A stretch of 64,000 nucleotides of DNA from Anaerolineales bacterium (GCA_020634885.1 JACKAW010000003.1:372001-436000); one strand, 5' to 3'; positions 25,130-33,665 are shown, counted from the first letter of the stretch. Numbers and translations are program-made. Notes: generated by a model not told the origin, from the sequence alone.

Positions 25130-26287
25130 ATGAATACTCTACCGAAAACAGCAGATATCGTCATCATCGGCGGCGGCGTGATGGGCGCCAGCGCCGCCTA
25201 CCACCTTGCCCAGCGCGGGGTGAAGAACATTCTCCTTCTCGAAAAAGAGAGTGGCTTTGGCACCGGCGCCACCGGACGTTGTGCAGGCGGGGTGCGGTAT
25301 CAGTTCTCTACTGAGATCAATGTAAAACTTTCTCTTGAAAGCCTGCCGATGATCGAACGCTTCAAAGACGAGATCGGGCAGGATGTGAGTTACCACAAAT
25401 ACGGCTACCTGTTAGTGGCAACGAATGAAAAGATCGTCGAAGAATTCAAATACAACGTTGCCATGCAAAACCGGCTGGGTGTGCATACAGAACTGCTCAG
25501 CGGAGATGAAGTCCGCAGACGGCTGCCGTTGATGCGTTTCGATGACGCCCTGGCAGGCACGTTCAACGCAAAGGATGGCACGGTTGACCCAAACAGCGTG
25601 GTGATGGGATACATTGGCGCGGCGCAGAAGCTGGGCGTGACGGCTCTCAACGGCGTGGAAGTAGTGGGCGTCACCGTCCGTGGCGGAGAGGTTCGAAGCG
25701 TAAAAACAAACCTGGGTGAGGTTGAGGCGCGAGTTGTATTGAACGCGGCTGGACCGTGGTCTGGGTTGATCGCTCAAATGGCAGGCATCCAAATCCCCAT
25801 CACGCCCCTGCGCAGGCAGATATTTACGACAAACCCTTTGAAGGATGTGCCGTCTGATTTTCCGTTTGTGATCGATTTTGCACAGTCGCTTTATTTTCAC
25901 CGTGAGGGTGAAGGCTTGCTGATCGGTATGAGCAATCAAAATGAACAACCCGGCTTCGACCAGAATGTGGATGAAGATTTTGAACTCGTCAATTTGGAGG
26001 CAGCAGTGGAACGGATGCCATTGCTTGAAAAAGCCAGCCGTGCCTCGCATTGGGCGGGCCTGTACGAAGTGACGCCCGATGCACACCCGATCTACGGTGC
26101 GACAGACGTGAAAGGCTTTTTGCTTTGCACGGGGTTTTCAGGGCACGGCTTTATGCATGGACCGATCTCTGGCAAGTTGATGACCGAATTTATTCTGGAC
26201 GGCAAATGCACCAGCCTGGATGTTTCCATGCTCGACCTCAAACGCTTTGAAGAAGGGCGTTTGATAAAAGAGTACAATGTAATTTAA
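25130..26287 (+). CDS. FAD-dependent amine/amino-acid oxidoreductase (DAO family)
   Basis: A 385-residue flavoprotein of the DAO family, closest in pattern to sarcosine oxidase beta, D-amino-acid dehydrogenase and glycine oxidase. The dinucleotide fold is IVIIGGGVMGASAAYHLAQRG at about residues 10-30, followed by LLLEKESGFGTGATGRCAGGVRYQF with the flavin-contact region. The C-terminal FAD loop reads YEVTPDAHPIYGATD and GFLLCTGFSGHGFMHGPISGKL. Being directly behind an amino-acid transporter suggests it oxidises an imported amino or imino acid, but the substrate is not fixed by sequence. Confidence 0.85.
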   Translation: MNTLPKTADIVIIGGGVMGASAAYHLAQRGVKNILLLEKESGFGTGATGRCAGGVRYQFSTEINVKLSLESLPMIERFKDEIGQDVSYHKYGYLLVATNEKIVEEFKYNVAMQNRLGVHTELLSGDEVRRRLPLMRFDDALAGTFNAKDGTVDPNSVVMGYIGAAQKLGVTALNGVEVVGVTVRGGEVRSVKTNLGEVEARVVLNAAGPWSGLIAQMAGIQIPITPLRRQIFTTNPLKDVPSDFPFVIDFAQSLYFHREGEGLLIGMSNQNEQPGFDQNVDEDFELVNLEAAVERMPLLEKASRASHWAGLYEVTPDAHPIYGATDVKGFLLCTGFSGHGFMHGPISGKLMTEFILDGKCTSLDVSMLDLKRFEEGRLIKEYNVI

Positions 26288-26321
26288 TAATGCGGCAGGG
26301 ACGCCGCCTAGAGCAGACATA

Positions 26322-27449
26322 ATGACCTCAGCAGAAATCATCACCATAGGAACTGAAATATTACTCGGCGAGATCGTGGATACGAACACCCGCCACATCG
26401 CCCGCACCTTGCGCAGCCTTGGCGTGGATCTGTATCGCACCATCACCATTGGCGATAACGCCGACCGCATCGCTGAAACCATTCAACGTTCAATGGAGCG
26501 CGCGAACATCATCATCACCACCGGCGGGCTGGGACCCACCATAGACGACCCCACCCGTGAGGCGGTTGCAAAAGCGCTCGGGGTGCAAACAGAATTTCGT
26601 GAAGACCTTTGGCAGCAAGTGGTCGAAACCATTGCAAGGTATGGGCGCACTCCCTCTGAGAATCAAAAACGGCAGGCGTATGTTCCGCAGGGAGCAATAG
26701 GCTTGCATAACCCCGTTGGCACAGCGCCCTGTTTCATCGTTGAAACAGAAAAAAATGCCGTGATCTCATTGCCCGGCGTTCCCGCCGAAATGGAACACGT
26801 TCTACATGAGTCGGTTATCCCCTATCTGCAAAAAAGATTTGGCTTGAACGAGATCATCAAAGTCCGCATCATTCATTGTTCGGGGTTGGGCGAAGGCTCC
26901 ATTGATGAGAAGATCGCAGATCTTGAAACGCTTAGTAACCCAACCGTGGGTCTCGCCGCGCACACCGGCGTAGTGGATATTCGCATCGCGGCAAAAGCCA
27001 AAAGTGAAACAGAAGCAGATGAAATGATCGCCCGGGTTGAAGCCCAAGTGCGTGAACGCCTTGGCAAAATTGTTTTCGGCGCAGATGATGACCGGCTCGA
27101 AAATGTTGTTTTGGATATGCTCACAAAACGCGGATGGACATTAACCGCCATCGAAAGCGGATTAAATGGAATGCTCGCGCAAAAACTCCCCAACACCGCC
27201 TCACAACCCGACCTTTCACCTGCGCTGTTGACCCAAGCCGTACGCAACGCCCAAAGCGAATCCAAAACCGAGATCGCCCTCGGCGTCTCGGTTTATGCAG
27301 ATGAACGCTCCGCCGAAATGGTGATGATCACACCCCATGGTGAAAAGACACACCGCATTACCTACGGTGGTCCGCCCAAAAGTCTTCCGCGCTGGAGCAC
27401 AAACCTCGCCCTAAACTGGCTGCGCACCACGCTGGAGGAAATGGACTGA
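26322..27449 (+). CDS. cinA: CinA family protein with intact N-domain and degenerate amidase domain
   Basis: A 375-residue CinA-like protein. The N-terminal MoaB/Mog-like domain is well kept (AEIITIGTEILLGEIVDTN and ITTGGLGPTIDDPTREAV), followed by the middle domain. In other CinA proteins the C-terminal nicotinamide-nucleotide amidohydrolase begins AESCTGG and later has GIAGPGGGTPDKPVGTV. Here the first motif reads IESGLNG and the second is missing, with ALGVSVYADERSAEMVM in its place. The domain is also shorter. An intact stand-alone copy of that domain lies at 59738-60229. The stop overlaps the next start as TGATG. Confidence 0.87.
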   Translation: MTSAEIITIGTEILLGEIVDTNTRHIARTLRSLGVDLYRTITIGDNADRIAETIQRSMERANIIITTGGLGPTIDDPTREAVAKALGVQTEFREDLWQQVVETIARYGRTPSENQKRQAYVPQGAIGLHNPVGTAPCFIVETEKNAVISLPGVPAEMEHVLHESVIPYLQKRFGLNEIIKVRIIHCSGLGEGSIDEKIADLETLSNPTVGLAAHTGVVDIRIAAKAKSETEADEMIARVEAQVRERLGKIVFGADDDRLENVVLDMLTKRGWTLTAIESGLNGMLAQKLPNTASQPDLSPALLTQAVRNAQSESKTEIALGVSVYADERSAEMVMITPHGEKTHRITYGGPPKSLPRWSTNLALNWLRTTLEEMD

Positions 27450-28438
27450 TGGCAAAACCCAAGCCTATTAAAAAAGATGACAAGCCACTTGTCATCCTTG
27501 CATGGGGCTTGAATATCTTTGGTCTGTGTGCGCTCAGTTTGGTGCTGGTGGCATATTGGGCATTAAAGCCCGCACATGCCGCCGACCAGCCTAGGGCAAT
27601 ATACACTGCCACCATGCCGCCCACTTATACGCCAGACGCTTTTTCGTTTACCCTGCCCACCATCACACCCAATCCGTTTTCGACCATGATCGTGGTGCAA
27701 TCGCCCACGCCATTCGTGCTGCAATACTCAGCCATGGAAGGACGAGCCAGCGTCTCGACAATTGGATACTCCGTTTCAGGCAGACCATTGGAAGTGTACA
27801 TCTTTGGCAACGGCGAACATGAAAAAATGATCGTGGCAGGCATTCACGGCGGCTACGAATGGAACACCATAGCGCTGGCAGATGAACTCATCCGCCATAT
27901 TTTCGATAACCCTGAGATCATCCCCGACGATGTAACGCTCTACATCCTGCGAAACATGAACCCCGATGGTGACGCCCGCGACCACGGCATTGATGGGCGC
28001 GTGAACGACCACGGCGTAGACCTCAACCGCAACTTTCCTGCCAACTGGGCAGCCACATGGGACCGCGACGGCTGCTGGAGCCTGACCAACACCACCGGCG
28101 GCACGGGTCCCGGCTCGGAGCCAGAAACCAAAGCGGTGATGTATTTTCTGCAATCCCATAAAATTGAAACGCTCATCAGCTATCACAGCGCCGCATTGGG
28201 CGTCTTCCCCGGCGGCGTACCCTGGGAAGCAGACTCGAAAAAATTTGCAAAAGCACTCGCCAAAGCCACTAACTACCCCTACCCACCCATCGACACGGGC
28301 TGTGTGTACACCGGCACCCTCGCCGATTACGCAGTGGAACTCGGCGCCACCGCTGTAGATATGGAACTCCGCACACACAAATACACCGATTTCGATGAGA
28401 ATGTAAAAGTGCTGGAAGTGCTGTTGAACTGGAAATAA
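27449..28438 (+). CDS. Membrane-anchored M14-family zinc carboxypeptidase
   Basis: A 329-residue protein with one N-terminal membrane segment (about 17-40), a Thr/Pro-rich linker to ~95 and an M14-type peptidase domain. Metal-site candidates are GIHGGYEWNT (His plus Glu, one residue wider than the usual HxxE) and SYHSAALG for the third ligand. The substrate Arg/Asn pair is seen as DLNRNFPANW, and the catalytic Glu probably lies in DMELRTH. Members of this branch trim peptidoglycan peptides or amino-acid conjugates; the target is not known. Start overlaps cinA by one base, so the two are likely co-translated. Confidence 0.85.
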   Translation: MAKPKPIKKDDKPLVILAWGLNIFGLCALSLVLVAYWALKPAHAADQPRAIYTATMPPTYTPDAFSFTLPTITPNPFSTMIVVQSPTPFVLQYSAMEGRASVSTIGYSVSGRPLEVYIFGNGEHEKMIVAGIHGGYEWNTIALADELIRHIFDNPEIIPDDVTLYILRNMNPDGDARDHGIDGRVNDHGVDLNRNFPANWAATWDRDGCWSLTNTTGGTGPGSEPETKAVMYFLQSHKIETLISYHSAALGVFPGGVPWEADSKKFAKALAKATNYPYPPIDTGCVYTGTLADYAVELGATAVDMELRTHKYTDFDENVKVLEVLLNWK

Positions 28439-28442
28439 AGGT

Positions 28443-28512
28443 TTGTAGGTCACGCTTTCAGCGTGACAACCTTGCAATGCAAAACATGGCGGGCGAAAAG
28501 TCCGCCCTACAA
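28443..28512. repeat. Two-hairpin GTAGG/CCTAC intergenic element, copy 1
   Basis: Terminal inverted repeats TTGTAGG and CCTACAA enclose two hairpins, GTCACGC-TTTCA-GCGTGAC and GGCGGGC-GAAAA-GTCCGCC. The element at 35205-35273 has the same plan and loops with different stems. It fills most of the gap between the carboxypeptidase and amidohydrolase genes. Confidence 0.7.
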
Positions 28513-28536
28513 CTACACACAAAATAAGGAGACTGA

Positions 28537-30510
28537 ATGACACAACAAATAGATACCCTATTCATTAATGCCATCGTGCTCACGATGGACGAAAAACTTA
28601 CCCAATACGACCCCGGCGCGCTCGCCGTACAAGGCGATAGCATTATCGCAGTTGGTTTTGAAGAACAACTCAAAAAAGAATTCTCTGCAAAAGAAGTGAT
28701 CGACTGCGGCGGCAAGGTTCTTATGCCTGGCTTGGTTAACGCACACACCCATGTACCCATGACCCTCATCCGTGGGCTGGCAGACGACCTGCGCCTCGAT
28801 GTCTGGCTGATGGGCTACATGCTGCCGGTGGAGCGCCAGTTCGTTTCACCGGAATTTGTGCGCCTCGGCACCCTCATCGCCTGCGCCGAATCGATCCGCA
28901 GCGGCGTGACCACCTTCAACGATATGTATTTCTTTGAAGACGATATTGCCCAAGCCGCCGCCGATGCCGGAATGCGCGCCGTGTGCGGCGAATCTGTAAT
29001 GAAGTACCCAGCACCCGATGCGCCCTCCTACGATGACTCGCTCGCCTATGCCCGTGAGTTCATCAAAAAGTGGAAAGGTCACCCGCTCATCGTCCCAGCC
29101 ATTGCGCCCCATGCCCCCTACTCCACCAACCCTGAGATCATCCGCGCCTGCGTAGACCTCGCCAAAGAGTTCGATGTGCCGCTGCACATTCACATTTCTG
29201 AAACCGCGTTTGAAGTGGAAAACATGCGCAATGAACAAGGAATGCCGGTTGTGCCGTACGTAAAAAAGCTCGGCTTATTTGAAGCCAAGGTCATTGCCGC
29301 ACACTGCGTTCACATTGACACCGGCGAAATTCGCACCTTGCAGCACTACAACGCGGGCGTTTCGCACAACCCATCTTCAAACCTCAAACTCGCTTCGGGT
29401 TTCGCCCCCGTTGCCAAAATGCTCGAAGACGGACTCAACGTAGGCATCGGCACCGATGGTCCCGCCTCGAACAATGACCTCGACATGTTTGAAGAAGTGC
29501 GCCTCGCCTCTTTCGTCGCCAAAGCTGCCTCAAACGACCCAACCGTTGTCCCCGCTGCAACCGCGCTCACGATGGCTACACGACTTGGCGCGCAGGCACT
29601 GCACATGGGGCACATCACCGGTTCGCTCGAAGCGGGTAAAAGAGCCGACCTGATCCTCGTGGATACCAACCCGCTGCACAATACGCCGCGCTTCAAGCGT
29701 GACCCCATGGGCGCGTATGCCCAGTTGGTGTATGCTTCCAAATCCACCGACGTTACGGATGTGATGGTTAATGGCAAGTGGTTAATGCGTGAGCACCAGT
29801 TACTGACCCTCAATGAAAAAGAACTCATTGCCCAAGCCCGCGAACTCGCTGTGAAGATCGATGAATTCCTGACCGAACGCGAACAGTCGGTGCTTTCAAA
29901 ACTGATCGCATTGGGCGGCTCACTGGAAGAGGAATCGTTCGAGGTGCAGGTTAAGGTCAAAGTTGAGCAGCCCAGTCTCGTCATCCAGAATATGAAGCGT
30001 GAAGAGATCGAGGTCACTGCACACAAGCACTACCGTCAATTCGATCAATACTTCCTGTTCGATGATGTCAACCAGGGACGTTTACGTTACCGTGAAGACA
30101 GCCTCATCAATGCCAAGGGTGATATTGCCAGTGTGCGTTCACGCCTGACGCTGCTCGGTATAAAACGTGAAGATGAAATGGGCGAAGTGCTGCTCTCGCG
30201 CAGCCGCTTCCTTGCACCTGCCACGCAATCCCTGCGTTTCTATCGTGAATACTTCAAACCGAAAACTGAAGTTGAGGTGGAAAAGAATCGCCTGCGCTGG
30301 CATATCAAATACAAGAACACAGAATTCTTCATCAATCTTGATGAAGTGAAGCAGCCCGCCATGGGAACATTCCTTGAAATTAAGAGCCGTACCTGGAGCC
30401 GCAAAGATGCCGACCTAAAGGCGGAGCTTGTGCGCGAACTGCTAGACCTGCTAGGTGTGGGGTACGCCGAAACCGTCACTCAAGATTACATCGAAATTTT
30501 GACCGCCTGA
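28537..30510 (+). CDS. Amidohydrolase (MTA/SAH deaminase-like) fused to a CYTH-like domain
   Basis: A 657-residue cytoplasmic two-domain protein. Residues 1-~445 are an amidohydrolase of the MtaD/SsnA/TrzA group, which removes amino or chloro groups from purine or triazine rings. Metal-ligand motifs are NAHTHVPM (H70, H72), LHIHISE (H219), AAHCVHID (H256) and GTDGPASNND (D307). Residues ~465-650 look like a CYTH/triphosphate-tunnel fold: EVQVK at 469-473 in the place of ExExK, then GRLRYRED, SRLTLLGIKRED, SRSRF, EVEKNRLRWHIKYKN, FINLDEV and GTFLEIKSR. I know of no such fusion. AAGGAGACTGA gives the ribosome site. A 12-bp hairpin follows. Confidence 0.85.
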   Translation: MTQQIDTLFINAIVLTMDEKLTQYDPGALAVQGDSIIAVGFEEQLKKEFSAKEVIDCGGKVLMPGLVNAHTHVPMTLIRGLADDLRLDVWLMGYMLPVERQFVSPEFVRLGTLIACAESIRSGVTTFNDMYFFEDDIAQAAADAGMRAVCGESVMKYPAPDAPSYDDSLAYAREFIKKWKGHPLIVPAIAPHAPYSTNPEIIRACVDLAKEFDVPLHIHISETAFEVENMRNEQGMPVVPYVKKLGLFEAKVIAAHCVHIDTGEIRTLQHYNAGVSHNPSSNLKLASGFAPVAKMLEDGLNVGIGTDGPASNNDLDMFEEVRLASFVAKAASNDPTVVPAATALTMATRLGAQALHMGHITGSLEAGKRADLILVDTNPLHNTPRFKRDPMGAYAQLVYASKSTDVTDVMVNGKWLMREHQLLTLNEKELIAQARELAVKIDEFLTEREQSVLSKLIALGGSLEEESFEVQVKVKVEQPSLVIQNMKREEIEVTAHKHYRQFDQYFLFDDVNQGRLRYREDSLINAKGDIASVRSRLTLLGIKREDEMGEVLLSRSRFLAPATQSLRFYREYFKPKTEVEVEKNRLRWHIKYKNTEFFINLDEVKQPAMGTFLEIKSRTWSRKDADLKAELVRELLDLLGVGYAETVTQDYIEILTA

Positions 30511-30548
30511 TAAGCCTGCAATTTCACATCATCAATTGCAACTTTTCG

Positions 30549-30588
30549 CCGCATGTTTCTGTATACCAAACATGCGGCGAATTTTTAT
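30549..30588 (+). terminator. Strong hairpin containing the next gene's start codon
   Basis: CGCCGCATGTTT pairs perfectly with AAACATGCGGCG around a 10-nt loop, followed by AATTTTTATTTTT. It looks like the terminator of the amidohydrolase gene. The ATG of the following lipoprotein (30572) lies in the right arm. Confidence 0.8.
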
Positions 30589-31690
30589 TTTTCTTCTATT
30601 TCTACTTGGTGTTACTCTTGCTTGCGGCGGTAACACCCCCACCCCACCACCAGCATTGAAAACCTCCACCTTTGAAAAGGGTGAAACTGCTTATGGCTTT
30701 TATCCATCCCCGCCGGTAGTTTCACTGGAAAGTGTTTTACAGCACTTTAAAGATATGAGTGAATATGGCGATTTTGTTCTCATTCAACAAAATGTAGACT
30801 GGGAAAGTTTTGACATCGGCGTGGATGGCGAATCGCAGCAACGCACCGATATTATTAATCAGGTGATCCTTGCCAGACAAAATGGGCTGGATACTGTTTT
30901 TGTGCTTGATGCTCTCAATGGGTTAAACCGCCGCGAGTTCTACGGGCTGCCCGCCGATTGGGAGGCAAACTTTGCCAACCCAAAGATCCGCACGTCCTTC
31001 AAAAATTATGCGCTATGGGTGGTTAGAAATTTTCAACCCCGCTATCTTGGTCTGGCTTCTGAGATCAACACCTACATGGATGCCCACCCCGAAGATGCGC
31101 CGAACTTCATCAGCCTCTATCACGAAATCTATGCCCTTGTAAAAGCAGAAGCGCCTGAAACCCAGATCTTCGTCACCTTTCAATGGGATGATCTGAACAA
31201 CATGTTCCCACAGCCTGAAGAAGGCAACCGCCCAAGCCGTGTGCCCAACTGGGAGCAGGTTGAAGCCTTTGAACCCAATTTGGATATTTGGGCGATCTCA
31301 TCGTACCCATACTTTATCTTCCCCAGCGGCGCGGATATTCCGTCAGATTATTACAGCCCGCTTCTCGAGCGGACCTCGAAACCGGTTGCCTTTGCAGAAG
31401 GCGGATTCTCGACCCAAACCTTTTCGCAGTTCTCGCATACCCCCGAAGATCAGGTTGCCTACCTCAACGCCATTCACGAACAACTCGGTTCACGCATGGT
31501 CTTTTGGGTGAACACCCTGCTCAACGATTTCAACATCGATTCCTATGCCAGGGAGATGGAAAAACAAGGCGCAAACCCCGAAGATGCGCAAACGCTTGGC
31601 AATTTTGCTTATATCGGTCTGCGTGAATTCGATGGGACGCCCAAACCCGCACTGGCATTGTGGGAGAGTTTTAGAAATTCTGCGCCTTAA
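30572..31690 (+). CDS. Lipoprotein with GH clan A-like TIM-barrel features
   Basis: A 372-residue exported lipoprotein: MRRIFIFLLFLLGVTLACGG is a lipobox signal with Cys at ~18. The mature part, after a Pro/Thr linker, resembles a glycoside-hydrolase (beta/alpha)8 barrel: YLGLASEINTYMDAHPE offers an acid/base Glu and VAFAEGGFSTQ a nucleophile Glu on late strands, as in clan GH-A. No specific GH family is recognised and polysaccharide hydrolysis is only an inference. The start is set at the Met before the signal peptide, although that ATG sits inside a hairpin and lacks a ribosome site; an upstream in-frame TTG at 30536 is the alternative. Confidence 0.7.
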   Translation: MRRIFIFLLFLLGVTLACGGNTPTPPPALKTSTFEKGETAYGFYPSPPVVSLESVLQHFKDMSEYGDFVLIQQNVDWESFDIGVDGESQQRTDIINQVILARQNGLDTVFVLDALNGLNRREFYGLPADWEANFANPKIRTSFKNYALWVVRNFQPRYLGLASEINTYMDAHPEDAPNFISLYHEIYALVKAEAPETQIFVTFQWDDLNNMFPQPEEGNRPSRVPNWEQVEAFEPNLDIWAISSYPYFIFPSGADIPSDYYSPLLERTSKPVAFAEGGFSTQTFSQFSHTPEDQVAYLNAIHEQLGSRMVFWVNTLLNDFNIDSYAREMEKQGANPEDAQTLGNFAYIGLREFDGTPKPALALWESFRNSAP

Positions 31691-32124
31691 TCGCGGTGGT
31701 CGCGGACGGGTAATTCGCCCAGTAGTTCCTGCGCTTTGAAAACGTCCTTGCCGGTGACGAACACGCGAAAACGCGGATCATCCCAACCGTGATATGGAAT
31801 ATCGTTGCGATGTGTAGCGATGCCATGCGCAGACAATTTATCTGCCAATGCCTCGGCATTTTTCAGCGAAATGAAATAACCCACCAGGTGGGTATGCAGG
31901 ATGCTTGTGGTCATGTATTTGAAGAAAAACTCACAGGCAGCCGCCTCACTTTCGCCTTCAAAGAGGGGTTCCTCATCGAGGTTACGTTCGCTGTAAAGAA
32001 CGCGCCATTTTCCATCTTCGTGGATCAGGCAAAATGCGCCGCCCGGGTAACGTTTTCCCAGAGAATAATGGGTCTGGCTGCACCCTTCTTCTACAAGGCG
32101 TTTTTTCAATTCTTCCATGTTCAT
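31687..32124 (-). CDS. Conserved hypothetical protein of the mltG operon
   Basis: A 145-residue soluble protein I do not recognise. The first ~75 residues (YSLGKRYPGGAFCLIHEDGKWRVLYSERN, then a FEGESEAAACEFFFKYM helix) alternate strands and an acidic helix. The C-terminal part (NAEALADKLSAHGIATH to FVTGKDVFKAQELLGEL) resembles small domains that end many signalling proteins, but this is weak. It starts one base after the mltG stop (TAATATG), so it is probably translated by coupling; Met codons at 32139 and 32118 are alternatives. It converges with the lipoprotein gene with a 4-nt overlap. Confidence 0.65.
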   Translation of the reverse strand: MNMEELKKRLVEEGCSQTHYSLGKRYPGGAFCLIHEDGKWRVLYSERNLDEEPLFEGESEAAACEFFFKYMTTSILHTHLVGYFISLKNAEALADKLSAHGIATHRNDIPYHGWDDPRFRVFVTGKDVFKAQELLGELPVRDHRD

Positions 32125-32125
32125 A

Positions 32126-33250
32126 TTACGGGCATCCATTTGCGATCTGCTCTTCGAGGGTGGCAGAAAAAACATGATAACCAGAGCCATCACATTCGGC
32201 GCGGAAGAAATAATAGGATGTAGTCTGCGGGTACGCCACCGCCAGCAGAGCTTCTATGCCCGGGTTGGAAATGGGCGTAGGCGGCAGGGTGTTATTCAGA
32301 TAAGTGTTATATGGTGAAATCACCTGCAAATCAGTCAGCGCCAGTGGACTCTTCCACCAGGAGCCGGTATCAAATTGGTAACCCAGTGCGTACTGAACGG
32401 TGGGGTCGGCATCGAGCTTCATGCCGATGGCGAGGCGGTTCAAATACACCGAAGCGATCAGTGCGGACTCTTCTTCATGCACGGCTTCGCGTTCTACAAT
32501 GGAGGCAAGGGTCACGGCTTGGTACACCGTCAGGTTTTGGGCGGTGAATCCGTTTTGAATATCGGTGGTGAGTTTGGCAGTGAAATTGCGTCCGATCACG
32601 TCTAGCAATTGCTCTATGGTGGTTTCGCGCGGAAGGGTGTAGCTATCGGGAAAAAAGAAGCCTTCCATGGTGGTTGGTGAAGCGAACGCCAATACTTGCG
32701 GCGGGGTGTTTGCAGCGGAGAGAAAGGCTTGGGGGTCAATGGACAAGCCCGAGGTTGGGAGTGAGGCGGCGATCTCTTCCATCCGCCAGCCGGGGAGGAT
32801 GGTCAAAACGGCATCGGTTGGGGAAAACTTTTGCAGCGACTTCGCAATATCCACAATGGACTGGGCGGGGCTGAGGGTGAAATCGCCGGATTGGATGGTG
32901 AGGTCGATGCCGGTGTATACGACGTAATCAAAGAAGGCTTGTGCGCTTGAAATAAAGCCGAGCGCTTCGAGCCTGTTTGCTATTGAAGAGACCGACTCGC
33001 CCGATTCTACACGGAAGGGTTGTTCTACGCCGTTGAGGTTGAGCGGCGTGGTAAGGGTATCGCCATGTGCCAGCAGGCGGGTTGAGTATTCGATGCGGTC
33101 TGAAACAGAGAGGTGGTTTGCGGGCGCGCCATAAAGCAGGGATGCGCGCGCAGGAATATAGTAGATGAAACCAAAGATGGCTGAGAAAATCAGCGTGGCG
33201 AGGATGGACAAAATAAAGTGGTATTGGTAACGGCGAAAATATCTAGACAT
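32126..33250 (-). CDS. mltG: Endolytic murein transglycosylase MltG
   Basis: A 374-residue membrane-anchored enzyme that cuts nascent glycan strands and so ends their elongation. A single membrane segment lies at ~10-35 (FILSILATLIFSAIFGFIYYI). A LysM-like segment (FRVESGESVSSIANRLEALGFI) is followed by the YceG/MltG catalytic domain, with the conserved EGFFFPDSYTLP and the catalytic Glu in ASIVEREA. LNRLAIGMKLDADPTVQYALG and PTPISNPGIEALLAVAYP complete the signature. The ATG overlaps the last 8 nt of ruvX; longer frames run through ruvX and are spurious. Confidence 0.93.
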   Translation of the reverse strand: MSRYFRRYQYHFILSILATLIFSAIFGFIYYIPARASLLYGAPANHLSVSDRIEYSTRLLAHGDTLTTPLNLNGVEQPFRVESGESVSSIANRLEALGFISSAQAFFDYVVYTGIDLTIQSGDFTLSPAQSIVDIAKSLQKFSPTDAVLTILPGWRMEEIAASLPTSGLSIDPQAFLSAANTPPQVLAFASPTTMEGFFFPDSYTLPRETTIEQLLDVIGRNFTAKLTTDIQNGFTAQNLTVYQAVTLASIVEREAVHEEESALIASVYLNRLAIGMKLDADPTVQYALGYQFDTGSWWKSPLALTDLQVISPYNTYLNNTLPPTPISNPGIEALLAVAYPQTTSYYFFRAECDGSGYHVFSATLEEQIANGCP

Positions 33251-33665
33251 TCGATGTACGTCTTGCCTCAAGGTATGACTGCAAGATGACCACGGCTGCG
33301 AATTCATCTTGATGACCGGCTCGTTTTTTGCGCGAGACGCCAAGCTCAATGCGGGCGGCGCGGGCAATTTGAGTGCTGTGCGATTCATCCCACATTTCGA
33401 TGGGAAGGTTTGTCTGATTGCGGAGTTCCTCGGCAAAGCGACCGGCGCGGCGACCGGCAAGGTTGGGGTTGCCGTCTTCGTCATACGATTGCCCAACTAC
33501 GATCAAGCCCACTTCATTCTCTGCGGCGAGGTCTGCGACCTGTGCGGCATCAAGCAGACGTGATACATGCTTGATCACTTTCAAAGGGCTGGCGATGGTG
33601 GCGGTTGGGTCGCTGAGGGCAAGCCCAATGCGCTTTTCGCCGTGGTCAACTGCGAGAATTCTCAT
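33243..33665 (-). CDS. ruvX: RuvX/YqgF pre-16S rRNA nuclease (putative Holliday junction resolvase)
   Basis: A 140-residue RNase H-fold nuclease. Catalytic acidic residues appear in ILAVDHGEKRIGLALSD, VGQSYDEDGNPN and the closing AGHQDEFAAVVILQSYL. YqgF family members mature the 5' end of 16S rRNA. The start is the Met of MRILAVD; upstream codons overlap the baseplate-J gene tail without a ribosome site. The ruvX-mltG pairing is widespread in bacteria, which supports both calls. Confidence 0.93.
   Translation of the reverse strand: MRILAVDHGEKRIGLALSDPTATIASPLKVIKHVSRLLDAAQVADLAAENEVGLIVVGQSYDEDGNPNLAGRRAGRFAEELRNQTNLPIEMWDESHSTQIARAARIELGVSRKKRAGHQDEFAAVVILQSYLEARRTSNV

Noticed and set aside
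33251..33496. N-terminal extension of MltG
   Set aside because: It is read out of frame through ruvX; the MltG membrane anchor begins directly after the Met at 33250.
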